A DNA stretch of 64,000 nucleotides, taken from contig NZ_CP114771.1 of assembly GCF_027366395.1 (NCBI RefSeq), positions 5,084,001-5,148,000 on the forward strand, given 5' to 3'. This document shows, piece by piece, positions 42,909 to 51,440 of the stretch. The notes under the pieces were generated by a model that did not search any database, was not told the origin of the DNA, and worked only from the letters and a program-made list of their open reading frames with translations. Source of the stretch: Endozoicomonas sp. GU-1 (GTDB taxonomy: Bacteria > Pseudomonadota > Gammaproteobacteria > Pseudomonadales > Endozoicomonadaceae). Numbering within the stretch: the first letter of the stretch is position 1; each line of letters opens with the position of its first letter. Made by a program: the position numbers and the translations under genes.

Positions 42909-45116
42909 ATGGCTGATGCTCTTGAAGGTATCCGGCTGGATTCTGACAGCCGGGATACTGTACTTGATGACCTTCTGAATACCTGCTGTGCCAGCCCCTT
43001 TGATTTGCTCGGTTGGCATCCCGCCAGAACCGGTAAAGGGCTGGTAGTCAGAGTATGGCGGCCAGATGCCATCAGTGTGGAGGTTATGGATGAGGTTACC
43101 GGAAAGAGCCTGGGTCCCGCGACTGATATTGCACCGGGGCTGTTTGAGCGGCACTTTCCGGATATCTCGCAGCCTCAGGCATATCATCTGCTGGTCACCA
43201 ATGCCCAGCATCATCAGTTCAGGGCTAACGACCCTTATCAATTCTCCAGCCTCTGTCGTACAGAGCCGGTCATCCGCCACAACTGGCTGCACCATACACT
43301 GGGTGCGCACCTCCATTCGGTGACGCTGTCAGGCCATAGCTGGCAAGGCGTCCTATTTCGTGTTTATGCGCCCCATGCCCGCAGTGTCAGTGTGATTGGT
43401 TCATTTAACCACTGGGATGGTCGGCTGCACCAGATGGCCGGCAGCAACAGTGGAATATGGCAGTTGTTTATTCCTGAAGTAACAGCGGGGGATCTGTATA
43501 AATTTGAGCTGAAAGACCCGAATGGTCAGCTGCTGCCCCATAAGGCCAACCCCTTTGCCTGTTATGCGGAGCAGCCACCGGGGAATGCATCCATTGTTTA
43601 TGATTCCGGCAAATATCAATGGCAGAATACGGTGTGGCATCAGCGCCAGGGGTTAGATCGACCGGTCTGTATTTATGAGGTGCACCTGGGTTCCTGGAAA
43701 AAAGGCAAGCGTGGTCAGCTACTGAATTACACTGAACTGGCTGAACAACTGGTGCCTTATGTGCAGGGAATGGGGTTTACCCACGTTGAATTTCTCCCGC
43801 TTCACGAGCACCCTTTTAATGGTTCCTGGGGTTATCAGCCGGTGGGTTTATTTGCGCCAACCAGCCGCTATGGTGATCCGGATGGGTTGAAAGCCTTAAT
43901 AGACCGGTTTCATGATGCCGGTATCGGGGTCATTCTTGACTGGGTTCCGGCACACTTTCCCTCTGACAGTCATGGCCTGGCCCTCTTTGATGGCACCCAT
44001 CTTTATGAATATGAAGATCCCCAGAGGGGATGGCATCCGGACTGGCAGACACATATTTATAACTACGGACGCCCGGAGGTCAGACACTTTCTGATCAGCA
44101 ATGCGTTGTTCTGGTTTGAACAGTTCCATGTGGATGGTCTGCGGGTGGATGCGGTCGCTTCCATGCTCTATCTCGACTATTCAAGGGGGGAGGGAGAGTG
44201 GCAGCCCAATGTTTTGGGGGGCAATGAGCACCTTGAGGCCGTCCAGTTTATCAGGGAGCTGAATGAAGCCGTATATCAGCACTATCCTGATGCCATGATG
44301 ATTGCTGAAGAGTCTACCAGCTGGCCCGGCGTCTCAATGCCTACTTACGACAACGGACTGGGGTTTGGTTACAAGTGGAATATGGGGTGGATGCATGACA
44401 GCCTGAATTACCTGGCCCGCTACCCGGAGCATCGTCGTTATCACCATGATCAGATCCTGTTCAGTATGGTGTACAACGACAGTGAACACTTTATTTTACC
44501 GCTTTCCCATGATGAGGTGGTCCATGGCAAAGGCACACTGCTCAGCCGAATGCCGGGAGATGAGTGGCAGCAGTTTGCCAACCTTCGCGCTTTGTACGGT
44601 TATATGTTTGGGCATCCCGGTAAAAAATTGTTGTTTATGGGCGCGGAGCTGGGCTCCCACCGTGAATGGAATCACGATGGTCAGCTGGACTGGTTATTAC
44701 CGGAGGAAAAAGAATTTTCCCGTGGCCTGACGACTATGGTCAGGCATTTGAATGCCACTTACCAGGCCTCACCTGCGTTATGGCAGTCCGATTATGACCC
44801 AACGGGTTTTCAGTGGTTAATTACCGATGATGTGCTTCAGTCAGTCATCGCCTTCAGTCGGCATACCGTCAATGACTCACCAGTGGTGGTCATTTGTAAT
44901 TTTACCCCGGTGGTCCGACCCCATTACCGGCTGGGAGTCCCCGGAGCCGGTGTCTGGAAAGAGGTGTTTAGTTCCGACAGTCGTGAGTTTGCCGGCAGTG
45001 GTGTGTTGAATGAACTGCCCCTGGTGGCAGAGCCTGTGCCAATGCATCATCAGCTGCATTCATTAGTGATGACGTTACCGCCATTAGCGACGGTTTTCTT
45101 ACACCTGACCAAATAA
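42909..45116 (+). CDS. glgB: 1,4-alpha-glucan branching enzyme
   Basis: A GH13 enzyme that introduces alpha-1,6 branches in glycogen. It is 735 residues from the ATG at 42909. It has the N-terminal CBM48-type modules (FDLLGWHPARTGKG; VLFRVYAPHARSVSVIGSFN), then a barrel with HVEFLPLHEHPF, DWVPAHFP, the nucleophile segment DGLRVDAVASMLYLDYSR, the acid in MMIAEESTSWPG and LPLSHDEVVHGK. It is translated with the phosphorylase gene (4-bp gap). No glgA or glgC is present in the window, so glycogen synthesis must be completed elsewhere or the enzyme may remodel imported dextrins. Confidence 0.96.
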   Translation: MADALEGIRLDSDSRDTVLDDLLNTCCASPFDLLGWHPARTGKGLVVRVWRPDAISVEVMDEVTGKSLGPATDIAPGLFERHFPDISQPQAYHLLVTNAQHHQFRANDPYQFSSLCRTEPVIRHNWLHHTLGAHLHSVTLSGHSWQGVLFRVYAPHARSVSVIGSFNHWDGRLHQMAGSNSGIWQLFIPEVTAGDLYKFELKDPNGQLLPHKANPFACYAEQPPGNASIVYDSGKYQWQNTVWHQRQGLDRPVCIYEVHLGSWKKGKRGQLLNYTELAEQLVPYVQGMGFTHVEFLPLHEHPFNGSWGYQPVGLFAPTSRYGDPDGLKALIDRFHDAGIGVILDWVPAHFPSDSHGLALFDGTHLYEYEDPQRGWHPDWQTHIYNYGRPEVRHFLISNALFWFEQFHVDGLRVDAVASMLYLDYSRGEGEWQPNVLGGNEHLEAVQFIRELNEAVYQHYPDAMMIAEESTSWPGVSMPTYDNGLGFGYKWNMGWMHDSLNYLARYPEHRRYHHDQILFSMVYNDSEHFILPLSHDEVVHGKGTLLSRMPGDEWQQFANLRALYGYMFGHPGKKLLFMGAELGSHREWNHDGQLDWLLPEEKEFSRGLTTMVRHLNATYQASPALWQSDYDPTGFQWLITDDVLQSVIAFSRHTVNDSPVVVICNFTPVVRPHYRLGVPGAGVWKEVFSSDSREFAGSGVLNELPLVAEPVPMHHQLHSLVMTLPPLATVFLHLTK

Positions 45117-45163
45117 TCCATTTCTCTGGATTTGAGCAGACTGCTCATTAAGGATGCGCGAAT

Positions 45164-45913
45164 ATGAGTCATTTTTTCACGCCGGAAGATTATGCCATTG
45201 CGGTGGCTGAGTCCCCCGTTGGCAAATACGTTTACACCCCTTATGTAAAAAGTCTGTTTGTGACACACCCGGTAAACTCTGTGCTGGATCTGCGCTGCAG
45301 CGAAGGTTTCTTTTCCCGCCTTGCCCTGGCGGCCGGGGCTGAGTATGTGGTGGGGGTGGATCAGTGCCCGGCCATGCTGGATCGGGCTATACAGTTGAAC
45401 GAGTCTGCTGAACCGGGTATTGAGTACAAGCAGGCGGATCCAACGACATTGCGACTGGAGCGTTCATTTTCTGCGGTGCTGGCCTTCTGGCTGACCTGTC
45501 GCCTGGGCAGCCTGAACCATCTGAAAGAGCTGGCCGAAACCCTCTGGCATCATACGTCATCGGGCGGCTATAGTTATCTGCTGGCGCTGGATTCTGAGCG
45601 TCATGCCCGGGTGCAGGGTAATCCTCAGGCACCGGATGACTGCTATGGAAAAAAAGTGGACGCTGTGGCAAACCTGCAGGACGGTGATCCGTTTGAGCTG
45701 GCCATTCACGTCGGGGATACTGAGGTTCATTTTACCGATTACTGCTGGTCTAGCGATACCATTGTTCAGTGTTTGCAAGAGGCTGGTTTGAGCAATGTGA
45801 ATGTGCTTTATCCAGCCGTATCGGAAGAAGGGCTTAAGGCCAGGGGGAGCGAGTACTGGGCTGCGTATCAGGCCGATCCGTTTATTGTGGCAATTGAGGC
45901 GTTCAGGACGTGA
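45164..45913 (+). CDS. Class I SAM-dependent methyltransferase
   Basis: A 249-residue protein with a Rossmann methyltransferase pattern. Motif I is degenerate (VLDLRCSEGFFSRLA), the motif II acidic residue lies in VVGVDQCPAMLDRA, and motif III is around YKQADPTTLRL. The order fits the Methyltransf_11/25 group. The substrate is unknown. It starts 47 bp after glgB on the same strand and may be at the end of that transcript, but nothing ties it to glycogen. Confidence 0.78.
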   Translation: MSHFFTPEDYAIAVAESPVGKYVYTPYVKSLFVTHPVNSVLDLRCSEGFFSRLALAAGAEYVVGVDQCPAMLDRAIQLNESAEPGIEYKQADPTTLRLERSFSAVLAFWLTCRLGSLNHLKELAETLWHHTSSGGYSYLLALDSERHARVQGNPQAPDDCYGKKVDAVANLQDGDPFELAIHVGDTEVHFTDYCWSSDTIVQCLQEAGLSNVNVLYPAVSEEGLKARGSEYWAAYQADPFIVAIEAFRT

Positions 45914-45986
45914 GGGAAAGGTTTTCGGTATTAGTCCATATACTCAAGAAAATCGCCCGCTACTATAGTTAGTCGTCTGCGTACGT

Positions 45987-46600
45987 TTGATTTCAGGAAG
46001 TGCCGAGTTGTCTGCTATTGCTGTTCTTCCCAGAATGCTGGGAACCCTGTTTATTACTCTCCAACCTCCGAAGAAGCCGGTAGCGTTATTGCCGAACTGG
46101 CTGAGCTGCCTGCTCTGCTGGACTGGCAGAATCCTTCTGTTATTGAAGAAGCTGCTGCACAGCTGTGTTCTGTGGATATAGCGGAATTGACTTATCAATT
46201 TTCCCTGTTGTTTGAGGGGCAGGGCTCCATGCCAGCGCCGCCCTGGGGATCGGTTTATCTGGATCGGGAAAATTTGCTGTTGGGTGAAACGGCGCAGGCC
46301 TATCGCCAGTTTCTGCGGGCAAACCAGGTGGAACTGGATACCGATTTGAATGAGCCGGAAGATCAGTTTGGCCTGATGATTCTGGCCATGGCTTACTTTA
46401 TGGAAACGGAGAATGACGATGCGGTGGTGGAATTGCTTGGCACCCATCTGCTGCCATGGTCTGGCCGTTATCTGGAGTTGCTGGCAGAGGCGGATGAGAG
46501 CGGCTTTTACCGTGCGCTGGCGGTGGTGGCTGATGAATTCCTGAAGGAAGTCTCTGCAGCCTATGATGTGACGGCGGCAACCCATCAGCTATATCGATAA
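45987..46600 (+). pseudogene. TorD/DmsD-family Tat proofreading chaperone, frameshifted
   Basis: An all-helical chaperone that protects Tat signal peptides of molybdoenzymes. The N-terminal part from the TTG at 45987 reads SAELSAIAVLPRMLGTLF, and the rest continues in another frame as YYSPTSEEAGSVI, MPAPPWGSVYLDRENLL and ETENDDAVVELLGTHLLPW. The switch lies at the short T run 46050-46052 (CTGTTTATTAC), where one extra T would give a normal LFYYSPTS and a protein of about 205 residues. The downstream frame alone (GTG at 46172) would lack about 60 residues. No molybdoenzyme partner gene is in the window, so loss of function is plausible; sequencing error is the alternative. Confidence 0.82.
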
Positions 46601-46643
46601 GATTGTTTTACCGCAATACAAGAGGGCTGTCGCACAAGCACTG

Positions 46644-46745
46644 GAACCACAAAGGCACAAAGACACAAAGTTTTTTATGGGCTTGCCTGAGCTACGCTCG
46701 GCAAACAAAAAAGGCTTCCTTTGTGTCTTCGTGTCTTTGTGGTTC
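46644..46745. repeat. Dispersed palindromic element type A, copy 3
   Basis: A 102-bp copy nearly identical to the one at 36973-37074 (the central GAGCTACGCTCGGCAAAC is the same). It lies between the convergent TorD and ydiJ genes, ending 7 bp from the ydiJ stop, where it could serve as a bidirectional terminator. Confidence 0.92.
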
Positions 46746-46752
46746 AAAAAGG

Positions 46753-49700
46753 CTAATTCAAAGCCTGTTGTTTCATCACCTGCAGCAGTGCCTGAACCGG
46801 GTGTGGAATCTTGCCATCCCCATAACGTTTCACCTGGCTGCGACAGGAATAACCGGTAGCTACCAGCCTGCCACTGTGTTCAGGGTTCTGCACAACCTCC
46901 TTCCAGCTCATGTCGTAGAGCTTTCTTGAGGTTTCCTGATTACGGGTCTCATGGCCGTAGATGCCCGCCATCCCACAACAGCCGGTGGCTTTATAGGTGA
47001 GTTTAAGACCCAGGTCACTGAATAGCTGTTGCCATTGAGCAGGAGCTGCGGGGACATTGGAGATTTCTGTACAGTGGCCCAGTAGCACAAAGTCTTCTGC
47101 CTCAGCGGAGGCAAGGCTTAATGGCAACTGACGTATTGTTTCTGACTGTTTGGCGAACCATTCGGACAGGAGCAGTACTTCCGGGGACCTGTCGCCCATC
47201 ACTTCCCGGTACTCATCCCGATAGGTCAGGGTAACCGCCGCATCAATGCCCACCAGGCTGATGCCACTGTCGGCCAGTACTTTCAGCTCCTCACCATTGG
47301 TTCTGGCGATTTTTTCAAACCGACCCAGGAAGCCATAGACATGGAGTACTTTTCCATTGGGGCGATAAGGGGCAATCAATGGGCGGTAGCCAAGACGAAT
47401 CAGCAGCTCAACCAGGTCGGTCAGCAGCGGTGTTTCAAAGAAGCTGGTAAAGGCGTCCTGAATAATAATGACGGTTTTATCCCGTTCACTATCGGGGATG
47501 GCATCCAGCAACGTGCGGTTGGCAATGGCCGCACCAGCACGACAGCAGTCGTTAACCGGCGATGAACTGGTAATCGCCGGAATATCCTGCAGACCAATGG
47601 TTTTGCTGGCAAGGGTATTGGCCACCGACCAGCCCATAACCAGATTGTAAGCCGGTTTGATCCTGGCGAGTACCGGCAGCATTGGCTCCAGTAAACCGGC
47701 CACATGGTGTTTGACCGGTCTCGGGTAGCGGCCGTGGTAAAGTTCGAAGTAACGGGAGCGCAGGTCGGGCACATTGACCTGAATCGGGCACTGTCCGGCA
47801 CAGGACTTACAGCTCATGCAATTATCCAGAGCGCCATACACCTGATGACTGAAGTCCTCTTCACCTCGCCATTTGTTCACCAGGTTTATCAGTTTCTGAC
47901 CACCGTTGTAGAGTGGGCCCGCCTGACGGATCTTATGGCTCTCGCCAGCTATGTCGGCACCAGCGGCGGTTTGTAACCGCAGCCACTCCCGCACCAGGCC
48001 AGAGCGGCCTTTCGGGGATTGCGTCCGGTCATAGGTGGCTTTCCAGGTGGGGCACATGGCGCTGTTGGGGTTGTAATTAAAGCAGGCACCATTGCCGTTG
48101 CAGTACAAACTGCTGGTAAACGCGGCAAAGGCATTGCGCTCAATTTCCCGGTCCTGCTGGCCACGGGTGGGCACTTCATCAATCTTCAGCAGCTGAACCG
48201 GTTCGGTGGCGGGGGTGGCAATCTTGCCGGGGTTTAACTGATTGTAGGGATCAAATACGCCTTTAATTTCCTGCAACACCGGGTAGAGCTCGGCAAAGAA
48301 GTCCGGTGCGTATTCCGAACGGATCCCTTTACCGTGCTCACCCCAGAGCACACCACCATAACTTCTGGCCAGGGCGGCCACGTCATCACTGATTAACCGG
48401 ACCAGTTTCTCCTGTTCCGGGTCTTTCATATCAATGGCCGGGCGGACATGGAGAACACCGGCATCCACATGCCCGAACATGCCATAGGAAAGGTGGTGAC
48501 TGTCCAGTAGTGCCCGGAACGCCTGAATAAAGTCAGCGAGATTTTCCGGAGGAACCGCCACATCTTCCACAAAGGGTATAGGTCGTGCGTCGCCTTTCAT
48601 ATTGCCCAGCAGCCCGACAGCCTGCTTGCGCATGTTCCATATTTTTTTAACATTGCCAGTGCCGTTGACTACGCTGTGACCGGCTCGCCAGGTACTGACC
48701 GGTTCTTCAAGTACGGCTTTCAGGCGATCGATACCCTGCTGAATCTCCGCTTCATTGTCGCCGGTAAACTCGACAAAGTTGATGCCGTCAATATCATCAC
48801 TCTGCCCGGGAAAGAAGCCTTTGACGCTTTCCCAGACACTGTCAGCCTTGGCCAGCCCAAGCACACGGGAATCGATGGTTTCAATGGAATCTGGCACGGC
48901 GGACATCAGTGTCTGGGCATCCTGCAGCGAGTCCTGGAAACTTCTGTAGAAAACCAGCACCAGGGCAGAGTGTTTGGGAATAGGCAGCAGATTAACTTTG
49001 ATTTCACTGATGATAGCCAGGGTTCCTTCGGAACCGCAGAGAATGGCATTCAGGTCATGCTGGTTATCTTTATTGACAATATTGGCCAGATCATAGCCGG
49101 TCAGGTTTCGATTCAGGTGCGGGAATACGTCAGACACCTGTTGTTGATGTTCGCGATGGGTCTTTTTCAGGGTGTTATAAATCTCACCAATACGATCCCG
49201 TCGTTGACACAGTTGCTCAAGTTGATCGTTATCGACTGGTGAGGAGTTCCATACCGTGCCATCGGCAAGCACTGAGGTCAGTTCAAGTACATGGTGGCGG
49301 GTTTTGCCATACACTACGGAACCCTGACCACTGGCATCGGTATTCACCATGCCGCCCACGGTTGCCCGGTTGCTGGTGGAGAGTTCCGGGGCAAAGAACA
49401 GGCCTTCTTTCGCCGCCAGCTCGTTCAGGTAGTCCTTGACCACGCCGGATTGAACCCTGGCCCAGCGCTCTTCGGTGTTGATCTCCAGCACCCGGTGCAT
49501 ATAACGACTGGTGTCCACCATAAAACCAGACGTCAGCGACTGACCATTGGTGCCGGTACCACCACCACGGGGAGACACGACGATCTGATGGAACGATGGC
49601 TTATTGGCCAGGGTGAGAATCTTGCTGATGTCTGCCGTTGAGCGAGGGTAGAGCACGCCCTCTGGCAGTACCTGGTAGATTGAATTGTCTGTTGCCAGAA

Positions 49701-49833
49701 CAGTCCGGTCGGCATAGCCCAGTTCAATATCCCCGCTAAAGCCAGCCGAGGCCAGTTCACTGGCAAAGTGACTATATAAGGTATTTGTCGTTTTTTGATC
49801 CAGCCTGCTGATCACCGCTTTGCTCCCCATCAA
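46753..49833 (-). CDS. ydiJ: YdiJ-type FAD/4Fe-4S D-2-hydroxyacid dehydrogenase
   Basis: A 1,026-residue fusion of an FAD-binding FAD4/lactate-dehydrogenase-like oxidase module and an iron-sulfur CCG module. It closely follows E. coli YdiJ, which has been described as a D-2-hydroxyglutarate dehydrogenase. FAD-binding elements are FPRGGGTGTNGQSL-like PRGGGTGTNGQ and STSNRATVGGMVNTDASG. The middle has SYGMFGHVDAGVLHVRP and WGEHGKGIRSEY. The Fe-S part has NGNGACFNYNPNSAMCP and CMSCKSCAGQCP, then two CCG-type regions including GCCGMAGIYGHE. All key cysteines are present. It is a single gene on the minus strand, convergent with the TorD remnant. Confidence 0.93.
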   Translation of the reverse strand: MMGSKAVISRLDQKTTNTLYSHFASELASAGFSGDIELGYADRTVLATDNSIYQVLPEGVLYPRSTADISKILTLANKPSFHQIVVSPRGGGTGTNGQSLTSGFMVDTSRYMHRVLEINTEERWARVQSGVVKDYLNELAAKEGLFFAPELSTSNRATVGGMVNTDASGQGSVVYGKTRHHVLELTSVLADGTVWNSSPVDNDQLEQLCQRRDRIGEIYNTLKKTHREHQQQVSDVFPHLNRNLTGYDLANIVNKDNQHDLNAILCGSEGTLAIISEIKVNLLPIPKHSALVLVFYRSFQDSLQDAQTLMSAVPDSIETIDSRVLGLAKADSVWESVKGFFPGQSDDIDGINFVEFTGDNEAEIQQGIDRLKAVLEEPVSTWRAGHSVVNGTGNVKKIWNMRKQAVGLLGNMKGDARPIPFVEDVAVPPENLADFIQAFRALLDSHHLSYGMFGHVDAGVLHVRPAIDMKDPEQEKLVRLISDDVAALARSYGGVLWGEHGKGIRSEYAPDFFAELYPVLQEIKGVFDPYNQLNPGKIATPATEPVQLLKIDEVPTRGQQDREIERNAFAAFTSSLYCNGNGACFNYNPNSAMCPTWKATYDRTQSPKGRSGLVREWLRLQTAAGADIAGESHKIRQAGPLYNGGQKLINLVNKWRGEEDFSHQVYGALDNCMSCKSCAGQCPIQVNVPDLRSRYFELYHGRYPRPVKHHVAGLLEPMLPVLARIKPAYNLVMGWSVANTLASKTIGLQDIPAITSSSPVNDCCRAGAAIANRTLLDAIPDSERDKTVIIIQDAFTSFFETPLLTDLVELLIRLGYRPLIAPYRPNGKVLHVYGFLGRFEKIARTNGEELKVLADSGISLVGIDAAVTLTYRDEYREVMGDRSPEVLLLSEWFAKQSETIRQLPLSLASAEAEDFVLLGHCTEISNVPAAPAQWQQLFSDLGLKLTYKATGCCGMAGIYGHETRNQETSRKLYDMSWKEVVQNPEHSGRLVATGYSCRSQVKRYGDGKIPHPVQALLQVMKQQALN

Positions 49834-50016
49834 TCCCGTGGGGTATTGTACGTAAAGCAGGAAAAGTAGGGAACAAAAGATGGCGGGTTTGTGATTTACT
49901 CTGGTATGTTGTGGTTTCTAAAGTCGTTGCCCGATGCCCGAAAAAGCACAAGCACATGCGGTCTGTCTTTTTCGGGCGGCGGGAAGCGGGCAGCGTTTAT
50001 TGAAATATGACCGTTC
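49834..50016. other. Upstream region of ydiJ containing a type B palindrome
   Basis: A gene-free stretch upstream of ydiJ. It contains the type B palindrome copy 3 and then the word ATGACCGTTCCTAAGCC, which it shares with the region after copy 1. No promoter could be singled out. Confidence 0.5.
49925..49995. repeat. GC-rich palindromic element type B, copy 3
   Basis: The arms GTTGCCCGATGCCCGAAAAAG and CTTTTTCGGGCGGCGGG pair imperfectly around ACATGCGGTCTG, followed by AAGCGGGCAGCG. The centre (CACAAGCACATGCGG) resembles that of copy 1. It lies between the ydiJ start and a short orphan coding scrap. Confidence 0.82.
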
Positions 50017-50149
50017 CTAAGCCAATGCCTCCTGAAGAACCTGCATGTCAGGTTCTGAAAACGGCAAACCCAATGCTTTCTGCTGAGCCTGCTCAGACAT
50101 TTTCTTCCAGGTTTTCTGCACAATGACGACCACCTTGTCCCTGCGGTAT
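50017..50149 (-). pseudogene. Orphan C-terminal coding scrap, cut by a MITE-like element
   Basis: A minus-strand frame encodes 43 residues containing KVVVIVQKTWKKMSEQAQ and LPFSEPDMQVLQEALA before a TAG at 50017-50019. It has the look of a protein C terminus, but its 5' side runs directly into the inverted-repeat element at 50150, so no start is available. No family was recognised. It may be the tail of a gene split by insertion of the MITE-RDD-MITE segment, whose other half could be the small frame at 51232-51372 on the same strand; this is speculative. Confidence 0.4.
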
Positions 50150-50359
50150 AAGTAGTTAACCAAATGAAATCGTATTTTCTGACTAATTGGACAGTCACTC
50201 CCGGCAACTGCTCCTGCGTTGCTCTAGCTCCTGCATCCATGCAGTCGTGCGGCGTTACAACTACGGTCACATAGCTACGGCTATGCTCCCTACGTTGTGC
50301 CTTGCATAGTAACTGCCCACTTAGCCAGAAATATACGATTCCATTTGGTCAACTACTTA
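50150..50359. repeat. MITE-like palindrome type C, copy 1
   Basis: A 210-bp element with terminal inverted repeats: AAGTAGTTAACCAAATG at the left and CATTTGGTCAACTACTT at the right, extended by paired ATCGTATTTTCTG / AGAAATATACGAT arms. The centre contains CATAGCTACGGCTATG. It carries about 50 bp more than copy 2 (near 50195-50250). No transposase is encoded. Confidence 0.9.
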
Positions 50360-50616
50360 AGTGCAGCATGTACAGTTGCAGAATATTTATATATTCTGCA
50401 CCATTGTGCAGTTATTTTAATGGCAGCTACTTAACAAAATGTGACTGTTAATAAAAAGTTACTTCTGAGCTGGCGAGGCAGGTGCTCCCCGCGCTCAATA
50501 AAAGACAGTGGTACAACTTACGGGCGGTAGCGTGTACGAGACAAAGGAAGCGTTGTCACCTACCTATATAAATGTCTGTCACACCATCATTAGTCATTTT
50601 TTTGAGTGAGAACTAT

Positions 50617-51063
50617 ATGGACAATAAAGAATTTGCAGGTTTTTGGATTCGCTTTGGTGCAATGATTATCGATATGATCGTCATGTTTATCGTTTTATAT
50701 ATCCCGCTGTCCTTTATCTATGGTGAAGAGTACTGGGTTGACGATAAATTGATATATGGGTTTTGGGATATATTGCTAGGATATGTCGTCCCATTTGCAG
50801 CAACCATTTGGTTCTGGTTGCGTTATATGGGAACCCCCGGAAAAATGGCGACCAGATTACGAGTGGTTGATGCCACAACCGGTAAAAAAATGAGCACAGG
50901 TCAGGCAATAGGCAGATACTTTGCCTACATTCCTGCCATGCTGCCTTTAGGGCTTGGCTTTATCTGGATCGGCATAGACAAGCGAAAACAGGGTTGGCAC
51001 GACAAGCTCGCAGGAACTGTTATTATTCGCGATACATCAAAAGAGCCGGTTCAATTTAGATGA
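50617..51063 (+). CDS. RDD-family membrane protein
   Basis: A 148-residue integral membrane protein of the RDD family, named for its conserved Arg-Asp-Asp. The opening AGFWIRFGAMIIDMIVMF carries the Arg and first Asp, and the end has YFAYIPAMLPLGLGF and DKRKQGWHDKLAGTVII. Between them GTPGKMATRLRVVD is typical. Function is unknown for most members; some have been proposed as ion exchangers. The ATG at 50617 is preferred over a GTG-like longer start at 50572 because family similarity begins there. The gene is flanked on both sides by inverted copies of a MITE-like palindrome. Confidence 0.88.
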   Translation: MDNKEFAGFWIRFGAMIIDMIVMFIVLYIPLSFIYGEEYWVDDKLIYGFWDILLGYVVPFAATIWFWLRYMGTPGKMATRLRVVDATTGKKMSTGQAIGRYFAYIPAMLPLGLGFIWIGIDKRKQGWHDKLAGTVIIRDTSKEPVQFR

Positions 51064-51076
51064 AGAAATAAAAGGT

Positions 51077-51237
51077 AAGTAGTTGGCCAAATGGAATTGT
51101 ATTTTCTGGCTAAGTGGTCAGTTACTATGCAAGGCACAACGCAGGGAGCATAGCCGTAGCTATGTGACCGGAGTTGGAACGCCGCAGAGTGACTGATCAC
51201 TTAGCCAGAAAATACGATTTCATTTGGTTAACTACTT
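51077..51237. repeat. MITE-like palindrome type C, copy 2 (inverted)
   Basis: A 161-bp element with ends AAGTAGTTGGCCAAATGG and CATTTGGTTAACTACTT. Its core (CATAGCCGTAGCTATG) is in the opposite orientation to copy 1, so the pair brackets the RDD gene as inverted repeats. The end overlaps the stop of a small minus-strand frame. Confidence 0.9.
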
Positions 51238-51372
51238 ACGTACCTCAGTATTAGTACCCATCTGATGAGGGCGAGCATTGAGTTCAAGCTCTTCCTGATT
51301 CTCAATTTCAATCTCATCATCAGTAGGATTTACCATAGTGGCAGTCTCATTGGGCGCAATTGAGTTCATCAT
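51232..51372 (-). CDS. Small acidic hypothetical protein downstream of brxL
   Basis: A 46-residue frame on the brxL strand, starting 68 bp after the brxL stop at the first of two adjacent ATGs (51372), with GGAA upstream. It reads MMNSIAPNETATMV, then a strongly acidic DDEIEIENQEELELN stretch, and ends at a TAG that lies inside the MITE end. It is either a genuine small protein at the end of the BREX operon or the N-terminal scrap of a gene truncated by the MITE. No family was recognised. Confidence 0.4.
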   Translation of the reverse strand: MMNSIAPNETATMVNPTDDEIEIENQEELELNARPHQMGTNTEVRK

Positions 51373-51440
51373 ATCATTTTGAATTTCCAACAGAGAAAAT
51401 CAACGCTGTGTCAAATGGGCACAGCGTAGCATCAAGCCAT

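Noticed and set aside
45944-46585. Minus-strand 213-residue frame opposite the TorD gene
   Set aside because: It is the antisense of a recognisable TorD/DmsD coding sequence and shows no family features.
49896-50270. Minus-strand 124-residue frame upstream of ydiJ
   Set aside because: It runs through the type C palindrome and the type B hairpin, and a different frame in the same DNA reads like a genuine protein C terminus.
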